A stretch of 64,000 nucleotides of DNA from positions 107,853 through 171,852 of the forward strand of contig NZ_JACXXE010000008.1 in NCBI RefSeq assembly GCF_014764715.1, read 5' to 3'. A model generated the notes under the pieces. That model searched no databases. It was not told the origin of the DNA and was given only the letters and a program-made list of their open reading frames with translations. Made by a program: the position numbers and the translations under genes. How positions within the stretch are numbered: the stretch's first letter is position 1; the number at the start of each line of letters is the position of its first letter. The DNA is from Bacillus crepusculi (GTDB lineage Bacteria > Bacillota > Bacilli > Bacillales > Bacillaceae). Positions 1-9,081 of the stretch are shown piece after piece.

Positions 1-6
1 AATCGA

Positions 7-885
7 ATGAAGAGAACGTTATTTGGAACTTTAGCCGCCGGAATGATGATATTCGGCACGTTAGCTGCCCCGCTGCCGCAAGCTGTGAATGCTCAAGGCT
101 TCTTTCTGAATGAACCGAACCAAACGATCACCTTTTCCCCGTTACAGCTTCAAAACGAAACATCTACACAACAAGCGCAAACAGCCACCGCAAGCCAAAG
201 CGATTCTTACTATCAATCTGCTAATGGCAAATCAGGACCCGCTCTTAAGAAAGCTTTACACGATATTATTGATGATCATACGCAGCTATCCTACAGCCAG
301 GTTTGGGATGCCTTAAAGAAAACAGATGAAGATCCAAAAAATCCAAGCAATGTGCTCTTGCTCTATAGCGGTGTCTCTCGCTCAAAGCAAGCGAATGGCG
401 GAAATGTTGGCCAGTGGAACAGGGAGCACGTCTGGGCTAAGTCACACGGCAATTTTGGGACAAGCCAGGGTCCAGGTACAGATCTCCATCATCTGCGGGC
501 AACAGACGTGCAAACGAATAGCACACGTGGAAATTTAGATTTTGATTTGGGCGGAAATGAATACAAGGGAGCACCGGGCAACTTCTACGATAGCGACTCA
601 TTCGAACCTCATAGCCGGGTGAAAGGAGATGTAGCAAGAATGCTCTTTTATATGGCGGTTCGATACGAGGGTGATGACCGCTTTCCAGATTTAGAATTGA
701 ACGACAAAGTCAATAATGGAAGCGCTCCTCTTCACGGCAAAATGTCTGTGCTTCTCAAATGGCACAAGCAAGACCCAGTCGATCAAATCGAACGGAACCG
801 CAACGAGATCATTTATCAAACATATCAGCACAATCGCAACCCTTTTATTGATCACCCTGAATGGGCAAGCGCAATTTGGGAATAA
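7..885 (+). CDS. bsn: Extracellular endonuclease/ribonuclease Bsn (endonuclease I family)
   Basis: Secreted nuclease of the endonuclease I family, expected to degrade RNA (and possibly DNA) outside the cell. Residues 1-29 form a signal peptide with a basic start, a hydrophobic core and an Ala-x-Ala type end (AVNA). After a Ser/Gln/Thr-rich linker (about 45-75) comes the catalytic domain, with REHVWAKSHG at 139-148 and DLHHLRATD at 159-167, the His/Asn metal-binding set of the family, followed by NSTRGN at 171-176. The 292-residue length is close to B. subtilis Bsn (YurI), which lies at the corresponding chromosomal position. The upstream promoter is outside the window. A bidirectional terminator follows and separates it from the convergent fhuF-like gene. 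Confidence 0.9.
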   Translation: MKRTLFGTLAAGMMIFGTLAAPLPQAVNAQGFFLNEPNQTITFSPLQLQNETSTQQAQTATASQSDSYYQSANGKSGPALKKALHDIIDDHTQLSYSQVWDALKKTDEDPKNPSNVLLLYSGVSRSKQANGGNVGQWNREHVWAKSHGNFGTSQGPGTDLHHLRATDVQTNSTRGNLDFDLGGNEYKGAPGNFYDSDSFEPHSRVKGDVARMLFYMAVRYEGDDRFPDLELNDKVNNGSAPLHGKMSVLLKWHKQDPVDQIERNRNEIIYQTYQHNRNPFIDHPEWASAIWE

Positions 886-932
886 AAAAGAAAGGCACTG
901 CTACGAGCAAGCAGTGCCTTTCTTTTTTTCAA
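885..932. terminator. Bidirectional terminator bsn / fhuF-like gene
   Basis: The inverted repeat AAAGGCACTGCT / AGCAGTGCCTTT with a short loop is flanked by an A-run on one side and a T-run on the other. It sits between two convergent genes and overlaps the last codons of the minus-strand gene. Confidence 0.8.
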
Positions 933-1644
933 GCGGACAGACGAGACAATAATCAAGACTCTCCGATTTTTTCTCGAGCTTATAATACATACAGCAAGTC
1001 TTGCGATTAGATGTTTCCAGTAAACGATCGTCTAAGTTTAAGCTTTGCTGAAATGGATTTTGCTGAGCGCCAAATATAGCCCCAGCCGCATGCTTTAGAA
1101 AAAGGTAATCCTCCTGAATGCGCTGCTTTACATCAGGCTCTTCTGCTTCGCGCATCATGCTGCGGTACAGAGAGTTTATTCGTACAGCTATATTCTCCCA
1201 TAAAATAGAATACGGAAGTCTTGATGTACGGTTCAGCACGTCTAAAAGAGGTGTGACACACTCTGTAAACAGCGCATGCACAACCTGCTCTCTCCATTCA
1301 TGTCGATCTCCTTTTAGTGGAACAAGCGAACACAATGTCTCATCAAGTTCAATTTTCCGATCCTCTCTAAACGCGCATGCCTCCGGTGAAAACTGATAGA
1401 CACTATCATACAGCGTCATCAAGTATAAAGAAGAACTGACAGCTAAGTAGGCATAACGCTTTGAAAACATAGAGGCCGCCACCGCCAAATTCGGTGCATG
1501 CATGGCTGCCTTTTCAGCCTCCAATAAACGCAAAGCGGATTCTTCTGAAAAAAGCGCAGCAAGTGTGCGATCAGATGTCATTGGTTCATTTGTGATGTGT
1601 ACCCCAAAATCAAGTAATTCTCGCTCAACCCACTCTGGCCTCAT
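901..1644 (-). CDS. FhuF-like ferric-siderophore reductase (2Fe-2S)
   Basis: 247-residue protein whose C-terminus carries a Cys-Cys pair (217-218), then Cys233 and Cys236. This CC-x14-C-x2-C arrangement resembles the [2Fe-2S] ligand set of FhuF-type ferric-siderophore reductases, although E. coli FhuF has a shorter spacing (x10). Such proteins release iron in the cytoplasm by reducing the imported Fe(III)-siderophore. It is the last gene of a minus-strand operon with two FecCD permeases and a binding protein (21-bp gap to the upstream permease), which supports the role. ATG start preceded by a G-rich ribosome binding site. Expected to be iron-regulated from the Fur box at 4776. Confidence 0.75.
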   Translation of the reverse strand: MRPEWVERELLDFGVHITNEPMTSDRTLAALFSEESALRLLEAEKAAMHAPNLAVAASMFSKRYAYLAVSSSLYLMTLYDSVYQFSPEACAFREDRKIELDETLCSLVPLKGDRHEWREQVVHALFTECVTPLLDVLNRTSRLPYSILWENIAVRINSLYRSMMREAEEPDVKQRIQEDYLFLKHAAGAIFGAQQNPFQQSLNLDDRLLETSNRKTCCMYYKLEKKSESLDYCLVCPLEKKKGTACS

Positions 1645-1665
1645 ATCAAAACCCCCATCTTTCGT

Positions 1666-2703
1666 TTAGCGATTTCGCTGTTGATATAACAAATAGATAA
1701 AGAACGGTGCACCAATTGCTGCCGTAAAGACACCTGCTGGTACATCTAACGGGAGAAAAGCGGTTCTAGCAACTAGATCTGCCAACATCACGAGAATACT
1801 CCCAACAAGCGCAGAGGCTGGGACAAGTGCAATGAAGGAACGGCCAATGATCATCCTAGCGACATGCGGCGCCATGAGTCCAACAAATTCAATGCCGCCT
1901 GCAAATGCAACCGCAATACCAGCTAATGTCACACTCATCAGCAGAAAGAATAACCGCTTCGCCTGTACTTTTACCCCAAGCCCTGTTGCAAGATCATCCC
2001 CAAGCTCCTTCACATTCATCGTTCTTGCTAGCACCATCACAATCGGTAGAATGATCATCACCCAAGGAAGCATCGCAGTGACATCCTTCATCGTAGACCC
2101 ATATAAACTGCCCGTCAGCCAGATGTATGACTTTGTCGTCGTCATCGTATCACTAAGAACAAGCGTAAACGTCACACATGCCTTCATAATGGCAGAAATA
2201 CCGATTCCCATCAGGACAAGTGTGATCGGTTTGACCCCTTTTTTCCATGAAAGCAAATAGATCAAACACGATACCACAAAAGCACCTGCAATCGCCCACA
2301 ATGACTGATAAGCAATTGGTACGGTGCCCATCCAAAAGACGATAAACATAATCGCACCAAACGAAGCACCACTCGTAATTCCAATAATATCAGGTGATGC
2401 AAGTGGATTACGGATTAATCCTTGCAAAATAAGCCCTGATACCGCAAGCGCGGCCCCAACTAAGACAGCCAGCAGCGTTCGTGGAATTCTTAGTGTATTT
2501 AAGACAAAGGAATTCCCCTCTCCCTGACCGATTAAATGAAGTAGCACATCCACCGGCTGAATGAACCGGCTGCCCATACAGAGACTGAGAATAAATAACC
2601 CAAAAGCAACGGCCGTTAATAAAAGTAAAATCAAAAACGTCCGCTTTGAAAATTGAAATGAAATGCGCCCGCCCTTTGAACGCACTGTATATGTTTTAGC
2701 CAC
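1666..2703 (-). CDS. yfhA: Iron-siderophore ABC transporter permease (YfhA-like, FecCD family)
   Basis: 345-residue FecCD-type permease with a cytoplasmic basic N-terminus, about nine to ten hydrophobic helices, and the conserved central and C-terminal FecCD features (NPLASPDIIGI near residue 100; GLMAPHVARMIIG near 278). One half of the membrane channel, pairing with the permease encoded just upstream, with which it overlaps by 8 bp. GTG start. The order binding protein - permease - permease matches B. subtilis yfiY-yfiZ-yfhA (hydroxamate siderophore import). No ATPase gene is present in the operon; in B. subtilis YusV serves this transporter and a yusV gene lies at 41877-42707. Confidence 0.8.
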   Translation of the reverse strand: MAKTYTVRSKGGRISFQFSKRTFLILLLLTAVAFGLFILSLCMGSRFIQPVDVLLHLIGQGEGNSFVLNTLRIPRTLLAVLVGAALAVSGLILQGLIRNPLASPDIIGITSGASFGAIMFIVFWMGTVPIAYQSLWAIAGAFVVSCLIYLLSWKKGVKPITLVLMGIGISAIMKACVTFTLVLSDTMTTTKSYIWLTGSLYGSTMKDVTAMLPWVMIILPIVMVLARTMNVKELGDDLATGLGVKVQAKRLFFLLMSVTLAGIAVAFAGGIEFVGLMAPHVARMIIGRSFIALVPASALVGSILVMLADLVARTAFLPLDVPAGVFTAAIGAPFFIYLLYQQRNR

Positions 2704-3712
2704 CTGTCTTCAACCCCTTACGCACGAGATAAACAAATAGAGGCGCTCCTGCTACCGCCGTCATGACACCAATCGGCACTTCCTGCGGCATGATCAAAAA
2801 ACGAGCCGCAAGGTCTGCGACAAGTAAAAGCGACGCCCCCACGACGGCACAATACGGCAGTACCCAGCGGTGGTCAGGTCCGACAAGCTTTTTCACAATA
2901 TGCGGCACTAGAAAACCAACAAAACCAATCGAGCCTGCAACAGCGACGGAACCCCCTGCTAAAAACACGACAAGCACTCCCATCGTGATTTTCAGCAGCA
3001 GCGTACGCTGTCCAAGCCCCTTGGCAATATCATCTCCTGACAAAAGGACGTTGATCGAGCGCCCAAGAAGCAGCGCCACAACAGTTGCACCTAAAATATA
3101 AGGCAAAACAGGCAGCAGCATATCAATGCTTCTTCCAGACACCGAACCCGCCATCCAGAACAGGATGCTTTGAATCGACTGTTCATTTACGATTAAAAGA
3201 CCTTGCGTAAAGGACGCAAACAGTGCAGATATCGCCGCACCTGCAAGCACAATTTTAACCGGCGTCAATCCATCTCTTCCAATAGAGCCCAATAGGAAAA
3301 CGAGCATCCCTGCAATCGCAGCACCTAAAAAGGCTGTCCACATATAGCCTGTTAACGACTCTGTTGAAAAGAAAACAATCGAAATCACAATAAAAAATAG
3401 TCCACCTGCATTAATTCCTAATAAATCAGGCGCAGCAAGCGGGTTTCTCGTCAATGCCTGCATGAGTGCACCTGAAATAGCTAGACTTGATCCAACAACC
3501 GCTGCAATTAAAGCTCTTGATAATCTCGATGTCATGACAATGACACTGTTTGGATCTGATTCATCAAAATGAAGAAAAGCATGGATGGTGGCTTTGAGGG
3601 GTATCGAGGTTTGCCCAAGGGAAATACTGAGCATAAAAAAGACCAACATCAACACGATGAATCCAGCAAATAGCAGTGCCTTACTCGAATCCTTTTTTAA
3701 TAAACTTCTCAT
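2696..3712 (-). CDS. yfiZ: Iron-siderophore ABC transporter permease (YfiZ-like, FecCD family)
   Basis: 338-residue FecCD permease, hydrophobic along its whole length, with the family signatures NPLAAPDLLGI (near residue 98) and GFVGFLVPHIVKKLVG (near 267). It forms the heterodimeric channel with the downstream permease (8-bp overlap, so probably translationally coupled). ATG start; the gap to the upstream binding-protein gene is about 70 bp. Assignment to YfiZ rests on order and family; the exact siderophore cannot be read from the sequence. Confidence 0.8.
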   Translation of the reverse strand: MRSLLKKDSSKALLFAGFIVLMLVFFMLSISLGQTSIPLKATIHAFLHFDESDPNSVIVMTSRLSRALIAAVVGSSLAISGALMQALTRNPLAAPDLLGINAGGLFFIVISIVFFSTESLTGYMWTAFLGAAIAGMLVFLLGSIGRDGLTPVKIVLAGAAISALFASFTQGLLIVNEQSIQSILFWMAGSVSGRSIDMLLPVLPYILGATVVALLLGRSINVLLSGDDIAKGLGQRTLLLKITMGVLVVFLAGGSVAVAGSIGFVGFLVPHIVKKLVGPDHRWVLPYCAVVGASLLLVADLAARFLIMPQEVPIGVMTAVAGAPLFVYLVRKGLKTGG

Positions 3713-3783
3713 CTGATTCCCGCTTTCAATCTGTGATGGAAAAAGGAGAAAATGGTATGTTCACATTTTCTCCTCTGTTCTAC

Positions 3784-4737
3784 TTATTTATCAATTCCTA
3801 GACGATCATAAATATCATCAAGCATCATGTTTGCAGCGATAATACCGCCGCCCATGTTCCAAGTGATTTCATCTACTTTATGCACTTGTTTCGCTTTCAC
3901 TGCGTCAAGCTGCTTCCATAAAGGATGACTCGTCCACTCTTTATATGCTTTCTCGACTGCCTTATCTTGATCATCCATAAAGTAATAGATGACATCTGCA
4001 TCCATTTGCGGAATGCTCTCTTTGTCTGTAAGTGTAATGATGTCTTGCTTTTTATCTTTGACATTCTTAGGTCCTTCAAAGCCTAGCTCTGTTAAAATGG
4101 ATCCTGCGAAACCAGTTTGATAGATTCTTGCATGATCTGCACGGAAGTTCACCACAGACACACTCATTGGCCAGTTTTTAATGTCTTTCTTTGCTTTTTC
4201 TTTGAAGTCAGCGACACGGTTATCCCACTTCGTCAGCAATTCTTTTGATTTGTCTTGCTTGTTTAACGCTTCACCCATTAAATTCACTGTGTCTTTAAAA
4301 GTGAACACTGTTTCTGTTGCAACAGTTGGAGCGATTTCTTTCAGCTGATCAAAAATTTGCTCATGGCGGACTTTAGATGCAATGATCAAATCTGGCTTGA
4401 GCTTTTCAATTTCCTCTAAGTTTGGCTGTGTTTCCTGCCCAACAATTTTGACATCCTTTAAATCATCTCTTAAATATTTATACGTAGGTGCTTCAAGCCA
4501 AGATTCTACAACACCCACTGGTTTAATACCCATAGCGACGGCTGCATCTGTTGCTCCTTGATACAGCGTCACAACACGTTTAGGCGATCCTTTAATTTCA
4601 GTTGAACCGATAGCGCTTTCAACAGTTCTTGATTTCTCATTACTATCTGACTTGCCTTCACTGCTGTTACTGCCGCAAGCTGCAAGTAAAACGATGGAGA
4701 GCACAACTAATAGCGACCAAAAAGATTTTTTGAACAT
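3784..4737 (-). CDS. yfiY: Siderophore-binding lipoprotein (YfiY-like)
   Basis: Periplasmic-binding-protein type lipoprotein that would capture ferric siderophore outside the membrane and hand it to the two permeases downstream. The signal peptide ends in a lipobox, LLAAC, with Cys21 as the lipidation site. The body fits the class III (helical backbone) binding-protein fold: an N-terminal lobe with RVVTLYQGATDAAVAMG and a C-terminal lobe. Start chosen at the ATG at 4737, since AGGTGAGG lies upstream at usable distance; a GTG nine bases earlier is possible. First gene of the operon, directly behind a strong Fur box. Confidence 0.8.
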   Translation of the reverse strand: MFKKSFWSLLVVLSIVLLAACGSNSSEGKSDSNEKSRTVESAIGSTEIKGSPKRVVTLYQGATDAAVAMGIKPVGVVESWLEAPTYKYLRDDLKDVKIVGQETQPNLEEIEKLKPDLIIASKVRHEQIFDQLKEIAPTVATETVFTFKDTVNLMGEALNKQDKSKELLTKWDNRVADFKEKAKKDIKNWPMSVSVVNFRADHARIYQTGFAGSILTELGFEGPKNVKDKKQDIITLTDKESIPQMDADVIYYFMDDQDKAVEKAYKEWTSHPLWKQLDAVKAKQVHKVDEITWNMGGGIIAANMMLDDIYDRLGIDK

Positions 4738-4775
4738 GTACCTCACCTATCCATTCTATATGTAGTCATATCGTT

Positions 4776-4796
4776 TGATAACGATTCTCATTATCA
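4776..4796 (-). promoter_or_regulatory. Fur box upstream of the siderophore operon
   Basis: TGATAACGATTCTCATTATC is a near-perfect match to the B. subtilis Fur operator (GATAATGATTATCATTATC type), about 40 bp before the start of the yfiY-like gene. It predicts iron repression of the whole four-gene operon. Confidence 0.85.
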
Positions 4797-4984
4797 CAAT
4801 TTGATTTTATCATAGAAAAAGATGGTGTCAATGTAAAATATAAAAATAACAGCTGATCATCTCCTCATCACATCGTGACATATTATAGGAAAACACAATT
4901 CTTTCATCTTTTTTGCCGCCTTCTATTTTCCTATAATGAAGCTGTAGGAAAAGACAGATTTCGGAAAGAGGTGATCGTACTGAA

Positions 4985-5270
4985 TTGGAAAAAACTAAGA
5001 CTTGTGTTGCTTTTGGTTTACTTCTTTCTTCGAATGTTTAAGTAGCTAAAGCTACTTCATCAATAGACAGTTCAGATGGCGTTGCTCATCAGCGCTTACG
5101 TCACATTCCGCCCTAGTGAAATCTCAAGAAAATTTCAAGGAAATTCAAACAAGCCTTATCACTGTATGTACTCCGATACAGCTATTTTTGCAAATTCGTT
5201 CACAGATGCAAATGGAGTGAAAGGGTATTTTTAAGGAAGCTTTGGACTCTATGCTTACTATGATGGCTAA
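4985..5270 (+). pseudogene. Decayed gene for a small secreted protein
   Basis: A TTG start behind AAAGAGGTGAT opens a signal-peptide-like reading (MEKTKTCVAFGLLLSSNV), interrupted by a stop and then continuing in the same frame as VAKATSSIDSSDGVAHQ. After another break a different frame reads SDTAIFANSFTDANGVKGYF, stop, GSFGLYAYYDG, stop. The protein-like segments in sequence, with at least two stops and one frameshift, suggest an inactivated gene for a small exported protein. It lies between two possible promoters (TATAAT near 4933) and a good terminator. I do not recognise the family. Confidence 0.4.
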
Positions 5271-5290
5271 AGTATCAGCAATCAAGTAAA

Positions 5291-5352
5291 AAAACACCGA
5301 TAAGGAATGTTGTGATGTATTTCACAGCATTTCTTTTTATCGGTGTTTCTTT
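5291..5352 (+). terminator. Intrinsic terminator after the decayed secreted-protein gene
   Basis: AACACCGATAA (5293-5303) pairs with TTATCGGTGTT (5337-5347) around an inner hairpin, and a T-rich stretch follows. It has outlived the reading frame in front of it. Confidence 0.65.
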
Positions 5353-5547
5353 AATGAGTGATACTATCTTTGTTGAAAAAGTTTCGTTTCTCCTGTACGT
5401 TTCAGCTTTTTCAGGAGGATAGCCTTTTCCTACAAGAACCTCCTATTAGAAAAAATTCTTGAAGAATCTGTGTGGAGTGTAGTCCCCCTTTAATATCCTC
5501 CACTCATTCTCAATCTAGCATCTTGTCAAAAATAACTAAATTCTATT

Positions 5548-6105
5548 TCAATGACCAAGACCTTCTTCCGAAGCTATGGCGTCTTTTTTGGTTACATGGA
5601 CAGTCCCAAATGGATGATTAGGAGGTGCATATATCGAATAAAGTTTTAACGGAATATTCCCTCTATTAGTTAGGTTATGCCATGTGCCAGCTGGTATAAA
5701 TATGGCAGAATCATCATACACATTTCTATAAAAATTTAAATTATTTTTACTTTTTCCCATTTGGACAATCCCATGTCCTTTTTCAATTCTTAAGAATTGA
5801 TCAACGTCAGGATGCATTTCCAACCCTATATCTTCACCAACGCCAATACTCATTAAAGTGGTTTGCAAATGTGTTCCTGTCCATAAGGCAGTACGATAAG
5901 TATTATTTTGCTTTGTTGCTTCATTGATATTGATGACAAATGGTTGTTTGCCATAATCTTTTAACCGTCTTTTTCCATCAACGTTAAAGTTTCCAAACCC
6001 TCCTTCATGAGGGAAATTCCAGTAATCAGGAGGATGCACACTATAATGATGCCTTGGTGTACTTATATAATAAGGATATGGATAAAAATAAGGATTATAG
6101 TACAT
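5548..6105 (-). CDS. Cupin-domain protein (YrkC-like)
   Basis: About 185 residues. The N-terminus is rich in Tyr, Pro and His (MYYNPYFYPYPYY), of the kind seen in spore-coat-associated proteins. From about residue 85 on there is a single cupin barrel: motif 1 GLEMHPDVDQFLRIEKGHG and motif 2 around IFIPAGTWHNLTNRGN, which supply the usual His/Glu metal ligands. Probably a metal-dependent enzyme or sugar/small-molecule binding protein; the substrate cannot be told. It resembles B. subtilis YrkC in layout and length. Start set at the ATG at 6105 with GGGG nine bases upstream; a GTG at 6111 is the alternative. Single-gene unit on its strand. Confidence 0.65.
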   Translation of the reverse strand: MYYNPYFYPYPYYISTPRHHYSVHPPDYWNFPHEGGFGNFNVDGKRRLKDYGKQPFVININEATKQNNTYRTALWTGTHLQTTLMSIGVGEDIGLEMHPDVDQFLRIEKGHGIVQMGKSKNNLNFYRNVYDDSAIFIPAGTWHNLTNRGNIPLKLYSIYAPPNHPFGTVHVTKKDAIASEEGLGH

Positions 6106-6624
6106 TTTCACTCAACCCCTTCACCTTGATATAAAACCATCCTATGCAATGGGTAAGGAATTGTACTTCGGTTACATGAAAATCATGATGATAAAAAGAG
6201 AGACAAACCCTTCACTTATAGCTAATAAGTCAACAAGAACAAAATAATAAGAAATGAACTTCCACAGCGACATACGCACAATGAATAAGATATGTTGATG
6301 GTTAAAAAGGAAACAAAGATGTTTTTAATCAATATGCACCAAATTATGTTGATTTTTATCGTATGCCAATTAACTTATTGATGCTATTCAAAAAGCCATA
6401 AAACATGCTAGAAGCTATTGAATGGAAAACGAAAACCTCATTAATCAAGACTTTTGAACATCCCTTTTCATCCTGCTGATTACTCACCACAACAACATCT
6501 TCATGTACAACTTGTCAATCCGATCATAACCGTTCATTAATAGACAGATGACTCATGATTGTTCATGAGTGAGCCACCTCGATCAAACGAAAAAAAGACG
6601 AACCGCAACATTCGTCTTCTTTCC
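6106..6624. other. Gene-poor spacer with a possible decayed reading frame
   Basis: No intact gene with a ribosome binding site was found. A plus-strand frame from 6306 reads KGNKDVFNQYAPNYVDFYRM and, after a one-base shift near 6379, DAIQKAIKHARSY and a stop at 6421, which looks like the broken end of a lost gene. The rest is AT-rich and featureless apart from a weak inverted repeat (CATGATTGTTCATG) near 6553. Confidence 0.3.
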
Positions 6625-7053
6625 TTACTTCACTTCCTCCTGCTCCTGAGCAGCATCTCTTTTGCTTGCGATAAAGAGTGCACAGGTCATAGCCAGAATG
6701 GCCAGCGCCCACCAGAACGTCGATACAGCCTCTTCATGATCGATGATAATCAAACGAATCACAGCTGTGATGCCGATATAAATAAAGTAGCGAAGCGGAA
6801 AATGAAAGTTGGATTTAAAGTATTTAATAATTAAGGCAATAAACTCAAAGTACATAAAGAAGATCAGCAGTTCTCCAAGCATCCCATAATAGCTTTCTCC
6901 TTTGTTGAACAATGTCTTGTAGACGAATTGGACAATGTACCAGGTTTCGCTGATTAAGAGGACACTGAGCGCAATCGCTAGAAAGAACAGACAGACGTTC
7001 AGAAGGGCTTGCAAGAGATCAGGTACCTTTTGGAAATTGTTGAAAAGTTTCAT
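6625..7053 (-). CDS. PsiE-family membrane protein
   Basis: 142-residue integral membrane protein of the phosphate-starvation-inducible PsiE family. It has four hydrophobic helices (about residues 15-40, 50-75, 85-105, 110-130 from the chosen start) with the typical FPLRYFIYIGITAVIRLIII segment region and a charged tail. The family's biochemical function is unknown. The start is set at the second Met (7053), where GGAG is ten bases upstream; an upstream in-frame ATG at 7074 lacks a ribosome binding site. It is the next gene after the YrkQ-like kinase (38-bp gap) and may be co-transcribed with it. Confidence 0.75.
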   Translation of the reverse strand: MKLFNNFQKVPDLLQALLNVCLFFLAIALSVLLISETWYIVQFVYKTLFNKGESYYGMLGELLIFFMYFEFIALIIKYFKSNFHFPLRYFIYIGITAVIRLIIIDHEEAVSTFWWALAILAMTCALFIASKRDAAQEQEEVK

Positions 7054-7091
7054 CGTATAGTTTCTCCATTCCAATTAGATTGATTTGTTAT

Positions 7092-8399
7092 CTACATTTT
7101 CATGTTCCAAAATCGCAGCACGATATAGTAAGTATCGTTCCTTTTTTTACTTTCAAACTCTCCCTGCATGCGAGACATCATTCGCGTAATGCTTCTTTCA
7201 CCGAGTCCGTTACTTTCCGGTGTGACATCCATCTCTTTGATCGCATTGCTCACATGGATTTCAAAGACTTCTTGATCGGATAAAAACGTCATATTGATGT
7301 CCTTTTTCGGGTCTGCGTATTTGCGTAGATTCGACATCACATTATCAAACACTCGGCCAAGCTCCTCGACGTTCACATTGATAAAGCTGTCCGGTAACTC
7401 CCCTAAAAGATGAACCCGGAATTGCTCCTGATGCAAGATCGCTATCTGATCTGATAGGAGATCATAAATCACCTCTCTCACTGCAACGGTCTCAAGCTCA
7501 GATTCATGCTCTTTATCAAGCAGAAAATAGGCAAACAGATTGTCAGACAAATGCTTTAATTGCAGTGCTTTTCCATAGGTACTCGCGATATATTGATCTT
7601 TGCGGGTATCCGCTCCAGCCCCCTCCTTTTTTGCAAACTCCAGATTCATGATGAGCGACGTCAGCGGTGTCCTCATATCATGGGACATTTCGGTCACTAA
7701 GCTGCGGCTCTCTTCTTGAAGCTCATCAATGGCTTGAAGCTTGTCTAGAAAGGCTTTTCGCAGATCCTCAATACTTTTTGCAATCATAGCTAATTCATCA
7801 TGCCCTTTTACCGTCATCTCATAGTCCAGCTCACCGCCTTCAAGAATATGAATCTCTTGATGAATCGTTTGCAGGTAGCGTAGACTTTTGCGAATGCCCA
7901 GAAGAACAATGATGAGAAAAATAAGCGTCGCCCCGAGCAGCTCAAGTGTAAAGGCAAGATCGTGATAACGAGATGAGTAAAAGCCATCCACCATGACAAG
8001 GCCTTCACCGTCGCTGAACTGAACCGGATACGAATGATGCTGAGCGTACTGCGTCACTTTATCTTTTCCATATGCTGATTCATCGGCTGCGGAATAAATA
8101 GAATCATATTGCAGCACTTGATCCTTGAAGATAGTCAGATTAATGTAATTCTCTTTTTTCACCCACTCGCCAAACGCTTTTCGATCCATTGAAGACAGCT
8201 CATTCTCTGACACGTAGCGGCTGAATGTTTGAATGTATCTGGCTGACTCTTCCTTATAGTACTCATCCGAACTCAAATATTCTTCGATCAGGTGATCGGT
8301 AATCTTTTGTAGCGTCAAAAAAACAGTTCCACTCACAATGGCAGCCACCAAAATGAGCAGTGCCAGCTTTTTGGTTAGCGTATATTTACGATGTGCCAA
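7092..8399 (-). CDS. yrkQ: Sensor histidine kinase (YrkQ-like)
   Basis: 435-residue membrane kinase: TM helix at about 11-30, extracellular sensor of about 115 residues, second TM helix at 148-169, HAMP linker, HisKA with the phospho-accepting His240 in TEMSHDMRTPL, and a C-terminal ATPase domain with an N-box (DNVMSNLRKYA). The G1 box is weak (NGLGERSITRMM rather than DxGxG), worth noting but not obviously inactivating. The TTG start at 8399 has AAGAGG at good distance and lies inside the end of the response-regulator gene (14-bp overlap), which implies translational coupling. Length and neighbours (YrkP-like regulator, YrkO-like membrane protein) match B. subtilis yrkOPQ. Confidence 0.7.
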   Translation of the reverse strand: MAHRKYTLTKKLALLILVAAIVSGTVFLTLQKITDHLIEEYLSSDEYYKEESARYIQTFSRYVSENELSSMDRKAFGEWVKKENYINLTIFKDQVLQYDSIYSAADESAYGKDKVTQYAQHHSYPVQFSDGEGLVMVDGFYSSRYHDLAFTLELLGATLIFLIIVLLGIRKSLRYLQTIHQEIHILEGGELDYEMTVKGHDELAMIAKSIEDLRKAFLDKLQAIDELQEESRSLVTEMSHDMRTPLTSLIMNLEFAKKEGAGADTRKDQYIASTYGKALQLKHLSDNLFAYFLLDKEHESELETVAVREVIYDLLSDQIAILHQEQFRVHLLGELPDSFINVNVEELGRVFDNVMSNLRKYADPKKDINMTFLSDQEVFEIHVSNAIKEMDVTPESNGLGERSITRMMSRMQGEFESKKRNDTYYIVLRFWNMKM

Positions 8400-9081
8400 A
8401 CCGGTATCCTCTTCCCCACTCCGTTTTGATATACACAGGACGAGCCGGGTCATCTTCAATTTTAGCACGCAGCTTTCGAATATGGACCATCACCGTATTG
8501 TTGGAACAATAGAAATATGGCTGTCCCCACACGCTCTCATAAATATTTTGCGCAGAAAATATTTTATTTCGCCTGCTCATGAGTATCTTTAACATCCGAT
8601 ATTCTAGATCAGATAGCTTGATTTGCTGACTTTCTTTCCACACTTCGTTAAATTCTTCGCTCACCCTCAGCTTTCCCCCAACAAGAAAGGTCTCTTCCTG
8701 CTCCTTCTTTTCCTGATAGACGGTATATCTGCGTAATTGTGCAATCACTCTAGCGTGAAGCTCCTCTTCTGAAAAGGGCTTTGTCATATAATCATCTCCG
8801 CCGGCGAGCAATCCTTCGGTTTTATCAAATGTACTCGATCTGGCTGTCAAAAATAGAATCGGGACGTTAGAGGAGGCTCTCATGTGCTGGCACGTTTCGA
8901 TGCCTGAGATGCCTGGCATCATCACATCCAAAATCACCAAATCCAGTGAATCGTTCACAAGCTCCAATGCTTGCTTGCCATTCATGGCTCTTAGCACCTC
9001 ATATCCTGCACGCATAAGGGATTCCTGCAAAAGATCCCCAATATCCTGGTCATCCTCTACGATTAGTATTCGATGGGTCAT
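8386..9081 (-). CDS. yrkP: Response regulator, OmpR/PhoB family (YrkP-like)
   Basis: 231 residues. The N-terminal receiver has the acidic pair Asp10/Asp11, phospho-acceptor Asp53 (LVILDVMMPG) and the conserved Lys of TKPFSEEE. The C-terminal winged helix ends in TEWGRGYRFGTS, typical of OmpR-type DNA-binding domains. Partner of the kinase immediately downstream. Divergent from the yrkO-like gene across 252 bp that contains two copies of TTAAGAAT exactly 60 bp apart, possible target sites. In B. subtilis YrkPQ controls yrkO, and the same divergent arrangement here supports that. Confidence 0.75.
   Translation of the reverse strand: MTHRILIVEDDQDIGDLLQESLMRAGYEVLRAMNGKQALELVNDSLDLVILDVMMPGISGIETCQHMRASSNVPILFLTARSSTFDKTEGLLAGGDDYMTKPFSEEELHARVIAQLRRYTVYQEKKEQEETFLVGGKLRVSEEFNEVWKESQQIKLSDLEYRMLKILMSRRNKIFSAQNIYESVWGQPYFYCSNNTVMVHIRKLRAKIEDDPARPVYIKTEWGRGYRFGTS

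Noticed and set aside
1832..2260. 142-residue plus-strand reading frame inside the permease gene
   Set aside because: Antisense shadow of a hydrophobic permease; no independent signals.
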